Shown here in pieces: positions 59,523-64,000 of a DNA stretch of 64,000 bases. Each line of letters starts with the position of its first letter. Within the stretch, counting starts at the first letter, position 1. The DNA comes from Terriglobus albidus (lineage in GTDB: Bacteria; Acidobacteriota; Terriglobia; Terriglobales; Acidobacteriaceae): assembly GCF_008000815.1 (NCBI RefSeq), contig NZ_CP042806.1, positions 2,976,001 through 3,040,000 on the forward strand, in the 5' to 3' direction. Under the pieces are notes generated by a model. That model ran no database searches. It had not been told where the DNA came from and saw nothing but the letters and a program-made list of their open reading frames with translations. Both the position numbers and the translations under genes were made by a program.

Positions 59523-61745
59523 ATGCGTCGAGTCAGGCCAAAAGATGCAACACACAGTCTGGCTCTTGCCACGGCGGGACGGTTGCGGAGAGATAGGTAC
59601 AGTGACAATGGCGGTTTTTCGGTTTCGCTTGTAATTTGCATAACGACTTTGAGCCTGCTGCTTTTGGGGAGCGTTTGTGCGCAGGCACGGGAAGAATCAT
59701 CGCCCGCAATCTATCAGACTGCGGCCTCAATTCATGCCCTATCGCAAGAGCAGGCCCAGCGCGCATATCCCGCACACCTGCTTGGCGTCGTCACTCAATC
59801 CTTGAACGACGGTTTCACGCTTCAGGATCGTACGGGAGGAATCTGGATTTACTTCGACCATCCTGAGCAATTTATGCCGGGTGATGAGATTGATGTCGAA
59901 GGCACTGCAAAGCCAGGCTTATTCGCACCCGTCGTGCAGGCTCTGTCTGTGCGAAAACTCGGACGCGCGCCTCTGCCAAAACCCATAAAAGTTTCGTTCA
60001 AACAGATCAGCAATGGCAATCGGGATTGTCAATACGTTTCGGTGACTGGCATGGTCCGCTCTGTGGGAATCAGAAAAGGAGCATCGAACTCGCAGAAAAT
60101 ATGGATGAGAATCGCCGTCGATGACGGCATCATCGATGCCACGTTCCCTGCAGCAGACGCCGACCTTGCCGCAAAGTTGATCGATGCGTTCGTTCGCATC
60201 GATGCTCCCACGATGTGCTCGAAAAATCAGAAAAGGCAGATTATCGCTGCCAATCTCTCCGTGCCCAGCATGCGTAATCTGACTGTGTTACGGCCTCCTC
60301 CTCCAGATATCTTCGCTACGCCGCTTATCCCGGTCGGCAAACTAATGCAGTATCTCTCGGGTACGGACTACTATCACCGCGTACGCGTCGCTGGCGTAGC
60401 AACATATTACAAACCCGGTGAGAGCCTTATTCTCGAAGATAGGGGACAAGCTCTGTTGGTTAAAACGGCAGAGAATAAGACGATTCAGCCAGGTGACCGG
60501 GTCGAAGCCGTTGGCTTTCCTGCGCCTGCAGACTCGGGCCCGATTCTGCAGGATGCAGTCCTGCGGCGAACAGCATCTGGCGCAGCGTTGCAACCGGCCT
60601 TAGTTAAGATCGCCGAGATCTCGTCCGGCACGATGAACAATACCTTGGTCAGTGTGGACGGCCATCTTGTGCGACGAATCCACGAGCCCTTTCGTGAAGT
60701 ATTGCTGCTGCAAGATGAATCGAACATCCTACTCGCAGAATTGAATCAATCTGGTGGCTCAGATCCATTTCCAGAACTTCGTGAGGGAAGCAAGATTCGC
60801 ATATCTGGTATCAGTGTGCTTGAGGTTGAAGGGATGTGGAACTATGGACTGAGGAGTGCCTATGACGTTCGGTCCAAACTTTTACTTCGAGCCCCAACCG
60901 ACGTCGAGATCATTGAACCTCCAACATGGTGGACGACGCGTCACGTCCTGTACATTGCCGGTGTGTTGGGGATATTGGTCCTGGTTTTTCTCGCACAGAT
61001 CATCGTCAGCCGCATAGAGAAGTGGAGGCTCGAGGCGGTGCTCGAAGAACGAGAGCGCCTGGCCCACGAGATTCACGATACCCTCGCCCAGAGTTTTGCA
61101 GGAATCGGTTTCCAACTCCAAGCAATTCTTAAAGAGATTCCTCGTGACATGCCCAGCTTGAAGGAACAAGTGAATCTGGCTCGGGATTTAGTGCGCCATA
61201 GCCATAAGGAGGCGCGCCGGAGCATCGAGCCACTGCAACCGAATTCGTTGCAGGAGACCGACCTCCTGCTTTCACTTGAAAATGCCGCGCGGAACATGGT
61301 GCAAGGAGGATCGGTCAACGTTGTTACCTCCTGTAGCGGAAATCCGCGTTCGCTTTCATTGCAGATTGCGGATGCTTTACTTCGTATCGGTCAAGAAGCC
61401 ATTGCGAATGCGGTTCGTCACGCCGATCCTAGCAATCTCACAATTGCTTTGCACTACGAGGACAACACGATCCAGCTGAAGATCCAGGACGACGGTAACG
61501 GTTTTGTGAAGAGTGGAGATCTGCTTGGCTTTGGCCTCCGCGGAATGCGCAAACGAGCCGCGTCCATCTCGGGGCGACTTGACATCATCACCGGGCTTGG
61601 GCAGGGAACTTGTGTCGCTATCACCGTGCCATTACCTCCAGTTATGACGTTGTCCAATTCACTGAAACGCACTTTCAGATATGCATCGGGGCATATATTC
61701 CATGTTGAAGCTAAGCAACGAGCGAATACGAATACTGATCGTTGA
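59523..61745 (+). CDS. Membrane sensor histidine kinase, NarX/LiaS (HisKA_3) type
   Basis: 740 residues from the ATG at 59523, chosen because AGGAG stands 6 bases upstream; a GTG 28 codons earlier has no ribosome site. TM1 near 34-54 (VSLVICITTLSLLLLGSV) is followed by a periplasmic region of about 415 residues that appears to hold repeated OB-like units (HLLGVVTQSLNDGFTLQDR; RVRVAGVATYYKPGESLILE; TLVSVDGHLVRRIHEPFREV). TM2 lies near 474-495. The dimerisation helix has ERERLAHEIHDTLAQSF with phospho-His518, then the HATPase motifs IGQEAIANAVRHA, DDGNGF and GLRGMRKRA. It phosphorylates the response regulator encoded next, whose start overlaps its end. Confidence 0.93.
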   Translation: MRRVRPKDATHSLALATAGRLRRDRYSDNGGFSVSLVICITTLSLLLLGSVCAQAREESSPAIYQTAASIHALSQEQAQRAYPAHLLGVVTQSLNDGFTLQDRTGGIWIYFDHPEQFMPGDEIDVEGTAKPGLFAPVVQALSVRKLGRAPLPKPIKVSFKQISNGNRDCQYVSVTGMVRSVGIRKGASNSQKIWMRIAVDDGIIDATFPAADADLAAKLIDAFVRIDAPTMCSKNQKRQIIAANLSVPSMRNLTVLRPPPPDIFATPLIPVGKLMQYLSGTDYYHRVRVAGVATYYKPGESLILEDRGQALLVKTAENKTIQPGDRVEAVGFPAPADSGPILQDAVLRRTASGAALQPALVKIAEISSGTMNNTLVSVDGHLVRRIHEPFREVLLLQDESNILLAELNQSGGSDPFPELREGSKIRISGISVLEVEGMWNYGLRSAYDVRSKLLLRAPTDVEIIEPPTWWTTRHVLYIAGVLGILVLVFLAQIIVSRIEKWRLEAVLEERERLAHEIHDTLAQSFAGIGFQLQAILKEIPRDMPSLKEQVNLARDLVRHSHKEARRSIEPLQPNSLQETDLLLSLENAARNMVQGGSVNVVTSCSGNPRSLSLQIADALLRIGQEAIANAVRHADPSNLTIALHYEDNTIQLKIQDDGNGFVKSGDLLGFGLRGMRKRAASISGRLDIITGLGQGTCVAITVPLPPVMTLSNSLKRTFRYASGHIFHVEAKQRANTNTDR

Positions 61746-62343
61746 TGATCATCCGGTTGTCTGTTCCGGCCTGACGAATATGCTGAGCGCACGAGTGGGG
61801 TTCGAGGTCATCGGATCTGCCGCTAGCGGTGAGGAAGCGCTTGCTGTTGTCCAACAGGACAAGCCAGACCTGCTCCTGTTGGATCTCCGTATGCCAGGCA
61901 TGGATGGCATTGCCGTGATGCACGCGTTGAAACACATTGAGGCTCCTCCTCGAGTAATCGTGCTGACGAGCTTTGAGAAGGACGAAGATATTTATCGCTC
62001 TATTCGCGCTGGTGCCCAAGGATATCTGCTGAAAGACACAACGGAATCAGAGATAGTTGCCGCCATCACAGTCGTCGATGCAGGCAAACGATACATTCCT
62101 CGCCATATCGCTGCCCGGCTCGCTGACCGGATGATGCGTGCCGATTTGACAGGGCGTGAATTGCAAATCCTCGAAATGCTCGCCCAGGGGTCAACCAACA
62201 AGCAGATTGCAGGAGCTCTGGACATTAGCGACAACACTGTTCGACATCATGTCAACAAGATCATGGACAAGCTTCAGGTTTCTGACCGCACCGAAGCGGT
62301 TGCAACCGCCATCCGGCGCGGCGTTCTCTCGGGAACGGACTAG
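61702..62343 (+). CDS. NarL/FixJ-type response regulator
   Basis: 213 residues from the ATG at 61702; an ATG 7 codons upstream is possible. The receiver domain has IRILIVDDHPVV with the acidic pair, LLLLDLRMPGMDG with the phospho-acceptor Asp near 59, and the switch Thr and Lys (VLTSFEK; GYLLKD). The C-terminal LuxR-type HTH is LTGRELQILEMLAQGSTNKQ to NTVRHHVNKIMDKLQVSDR. The gene overlaps the kinase by 44 bases, a coupled pair. The divergent Oar receptor is a likely target, as in other paired sensor-receptor loci. Confidence 0.95.
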   Translation: MLKLSNERIRILIVDDHPVVCSGLTNMLSARVGFEVIGSAASGEEALAVVQQDKPDLLLLDLRMPGMDGIAVMHALKHIEAPPRVIVLTSFEKDEDIYRSIRAGAQGYLLKDTTESEIVAAITVVDAGKRYIPRHIAARLADRMMRADLTGRELQILEMLAQGSTNKQIAGALDISDNTVRHHVNKIMDKLQVSDRTEAVATAIRRGVLSGTD

Positions 62344-62382
62344 CTGCGATCTCGACGCAATCGACCCATAATTCAAACTGCC

Positions 62383-63366
62383 CTAATTCGAGAGCATCCG
62401 GTTCATATAAAAGTTGATGAAGCGCTCAGGGTCCGACTCTAAACATACGAACGTGTTCGGTGCTCCCGCCCCTATCCGGGTAAATCCTGCGTCATCGATA
62501 GTGATATGCATTTCTTTCATCGGGCACATATCGGGCTTAACGAGGAACGCTAATGTCATTGCGTCGTGAAGCAATGGCGTAGTCTGCCCCCACAGTTGAT
62601 ACAAAATCAGCAGTTGATCCGTAAGTGGCGTATCCACCCTGAAAAGTAGCCGTCTGTTTACTTCATCAAATTTAAGCTGCGTAGAATCTGACGGGACCAT
62701 GTACAGGGGGACATTAGCCGCCATAAGCTTCTGAGCTTCCGGGATTGCTTCCAGAATGTTCCACTCGGCAATTTGGCCTTGTGGATGGCCGAACCCGAAG
62801 TCCCAATTCCGTTTATAGAAAGAACCCCCCATAATCACAACGCGTTTTACTTTCTTGAATGTCTCCTTATCGCGATCGATCATGGCGGCCAGGTTGTACA
62901 TCGGCCCGATAGCTATCAGAGTGATCTCATTCGGATACTTTCTGATGAGGGCTAGTGTGCTCTCAATCGCATCTGGAGCCGGTCTCCGTACCCCGTCCCG
63001 CTCGCCATAGCGGCGCTGTGTAAAGTGACTTTCTGGCATTGGACTAGGAACCCCTGTTGCGACGGGGATATCCGCCCGTCCCACTTCGTCAAGAAAACGC
63101 TGCAACATTGCAGTTCGAATGGAAACCAGTCCGAAAGCGCTGTTGATCTGCAATACATTCAATTCTGGACACTTCAATGCAAGGGCGAGTGCGAATGCAT
63201 CATCAATATCGTCGCCAATGTCGGTATCGATAATGACTTTTTCCGAAGGAGTGAATTTTTCTTTTTGAGCGGCTGAAGTGGATTGTGCGTAGACAGGGGT
63301 CAGAGGCAGCCCAATTACGCCAATATATAAAATCCATAACGTTACGATGCTCAATGTTCGTTTCAT
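62383..63366 (-). CDS. Exported inosine-uridine-preferring nucleoside hydrolase family protein
   Basis: 327 residues. A signal peptide (MKRTLSIVTLWILYIGVIGL to VYAQ) precedes the mature domain, which starts with the calcium-binding motif KVIIDTDIGDDIDDAFAL, the hallmark of the family. Other conserved parts are NSAFGLVSIRTAMLQRFL, TLIAIGPMYNLAAMI, VVIMGGSF and WNILEAIPEAQKLM, and a His-Asp (LLHDAMTLAFLV) near the end. The enzyme splits the N-glycosidic bond of nucleosides to base and ribose; export fits scavenging of external nucleosides. It is convergent with the response regulator. Base composition is lower in GC than the sugar operon. Confidence 0.9.
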   Translation of the reverse strand: MKRTLSIVTLWILYIGVIGLPLTPVYAQSTSAAQKEKFTPSEKVIIDTDIGDDIDDAFALALALKCPELNVLQINSAFGLVSIRTAMLQRFLDEVGRADIPVATGVPSPMPESHFTQRRYGERDGVRRPAPDAIESTLALIRKYPNEITLIAIGPMYNLAAMIDRDKETFKKVKRVVIMGGSFYKRNWDFGFGHPQGQIAEWNILEAIPEAQKLMAANVPLYMVPSDSTQLKFDEVNRRLLFRVDTPLTDQLLILYQLWGQTTPLLHDAMTLAFLVKPDMCPMKEMHITIDDAGFTRIGAGAPNTFVCLESDPERFINFYMNRMLSN

Positions 63367-63459
63367 TTTTCTTTCCTAACGACTAAGTATCCCCTGCAAG
63401 GGTGAACGGTCTTATTGCGTGAAAATCCGACACGAAAGCTCATGCATGTTTTGGAGCAG

Positions 63460-63699
63460 TCAGTGCTTAGGCCCTACGAACGTGCCTGCACGCGATGGGA
63501 GCGCAGGTTGCGTGAGGGCATGTTTCGTTCTTTGGGGTCCAGTTAAAATCAGTTCTTCCATGAGATGAGCCAGTTCGTCCGGCGGAATGCTGTTCAGCAG
63601 ATATGCCTGATTCTTATCAGGCATATCTACCCAGCGGTTTGAGCCATCGCTGCGGTCAATAAAGTTGTAGCCAGCCGAGTGTGCATCGAAATACTTCAC
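63460..63699 (-). CDS. Short ORF of doubtful reality
   Basis: 79 residues from a GTG, MKYFDAHSAGYNFIDRSDGS to the end. The first 50 residues look protein-like with PDKNQAYLLNSIPPDELAHL; the tail (TKHALTQPALPSRAGTFVG) does not. The open frame extends upstream by 16 codons with no start. It could be a remnant of a gene disrupted by rearrangement or simply a chance frame. It lies 43 bases downstream of the partial protein at the window edge on the same strand, in another frame, so a frameshifted tail is also possible. No ribosome site is seen. Confidence 0.3.
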   Translation of the reverse strand: MKYFDAHSAGYNFIDRSDGSNRWVDMPDKNQAYLLNSIPPDELAHLMEELILTGPQRTKHALTQPALPSRAGTFVGPKH

Positions 63700-63742
63700 G
63701 CCGTTATAAGAGAGACCGCGTTCGCTCCGGAGCGAGGAAGTA

Positions 63743-64000
63743 CTAATGGTTAATTGTTATGTCGTCCACTAGTGCCCCTCCATACTGAGAAGTGCTACTG
63801 TCCTTCGTGCCGGTGATGTCCAATCTCCGGATTGGATAGCCACTCAACCCTGTAATCTGCACCCAAGCTCCCGTGGTAGTGCCCGTAGCGTGGTTCGGTA
63901 TGCTTGTATAAGGCACTGTCACAGTGACTACTGGAGTAGTGTCGTTCACATTGGTGTAGCCGGTCAGTATTACATCCTGCTTCCACCAGTCGTAATTGGT
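63743..64000 (-). CDS. C-terminal end of a protein continuing beyond the window
   Basis: 85 residues read in frame from the right edge to a TAG at 63743. The sequence is rich in Thr, Val and Gly and looks like beta-strands (TPVVTVTVPYTSIPN; GAWVQITGLSGYPIRRLDI), as in a carbohydrate-binding or exported beta-sandwich domain at the end of a larger exported enzyme. An internal GTG at 63949 is not believed to be the real start because the upstream frame (NYDWWKQDVILTGYTN) is equally protein-like. Function cannot be read from this piece. Confidence 0.65.
   Translation of the reverse strand, partial: TNYDWWKQDVILTGYTNVNDTTPVVTVTVPYTSIPNHATGTTTGAWVQITGLSGYPIRRLDITGTKDSSTSQYGGALVDDITINH

Overview
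The window looks like the chromosome of a soil bacterium of the phylum Acidobacteriota, family Acidobacteriaceae (Terriglobus/Granulicella/Edaphobacter-like). The grounds are gene content rather than any search: four very large Oar-type outer-membrane receptors that start with a carboxypeptidase-regulatory-like domain and end in a C-terminal Phe, a CadC-type winged helix joined to a PD40 propeller, many exported or Tat-exported carbohydrate enzymes, DUF1080 and DUF4432 sugar proteins, and about 57-60% GC. No rRNA, tRNA, CRISPR array, phage or complete insertion sequence was found.

Layout. 1-3611: a truncated sigma-54 activator (minus), a small membrane protein and a wHTH-PD40 sensor/regulator. 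3713-12823: an Hsp20 gene, then a minus-strand series of Oar-type receptor, Tat-exported GH101-like hydrolase, secreted Gfo/Idh/MocA oxidoreductase, ABM monooxygenase and zinc alcohol dehydrogenase. 12824-15007: a regulatory-looking intergenic stretch (possible small RNA with a C-rich loop, terminator, operator-like palindrome over a promoter), an outer-membrane barrel gene and oxyR. 15245-22035: katG divergent from oxyR with a four-half-site OxyR box, then signalling proteins (7TM-SpoIIE phosphatase, CHASE3-GAF-GGDEF diguanylate cyclase, a membrane protein of an acidobacterial type). 22211-30307: GH31 glycosidase, a second Oar receptor, a Wzi-like capsule protein. 30482-34662: a PIG-L deacetylase-like exported protein divergent from a ROK regulator. 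34771-42104: a third Oar receptor, an ArgH-family lyase overlapping an amino-acid permease, and a GH63-like hydrolase. 42118-46493: a conventional TonB receptor divergent from an ECF sigma/anti-sigma pair. 46612-49545: an exported redox/propeller operon (di-haem peroxidase, cupredoxin-like lipoprotein, YVTN propeller). 49872-55343: a sugar operon (cupin isomerase, TIM-barrel isomerase, Gfo/Idh/MocA dehydrogenase, DUF1080 protein, then DUF4432 mutarotase behind a terminator). 55504-62343: a fourth Oar receptor divergent from a NarL-type two-component pair. 62383-64000: an exported nucleoside hydrolase, a doubtful ORF and the C-terminal end of a protein that runs off the window.

Taken together the region is built for scavenging plant or microbial glycans: outer-membrane receptors import oligomers, exported hydrolases trim them, and cytoplasmic or periplasmic oxidoreductases, isomerases and 3-keto-sugar enzymes process unusual sugars, with oxidative-stress defence and c-di-GMP signalling between.

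The most striking unexplained structure is a family of four 115-116 bp repeats (30305, 40627, 45016, 46491) with 17-bp inverted ends bounded by TA and a conserved internal hairpin, all in the same orientation; two of them supply the stop codon of the preceding gene. Other points worth following are the possible small RNA at 13209-13325, the palindromic operator at 13412-13435, the OxyR box at 15006-15042, the DUF1080 operon, and the sensor kinase with apparent repeated OB-like units.
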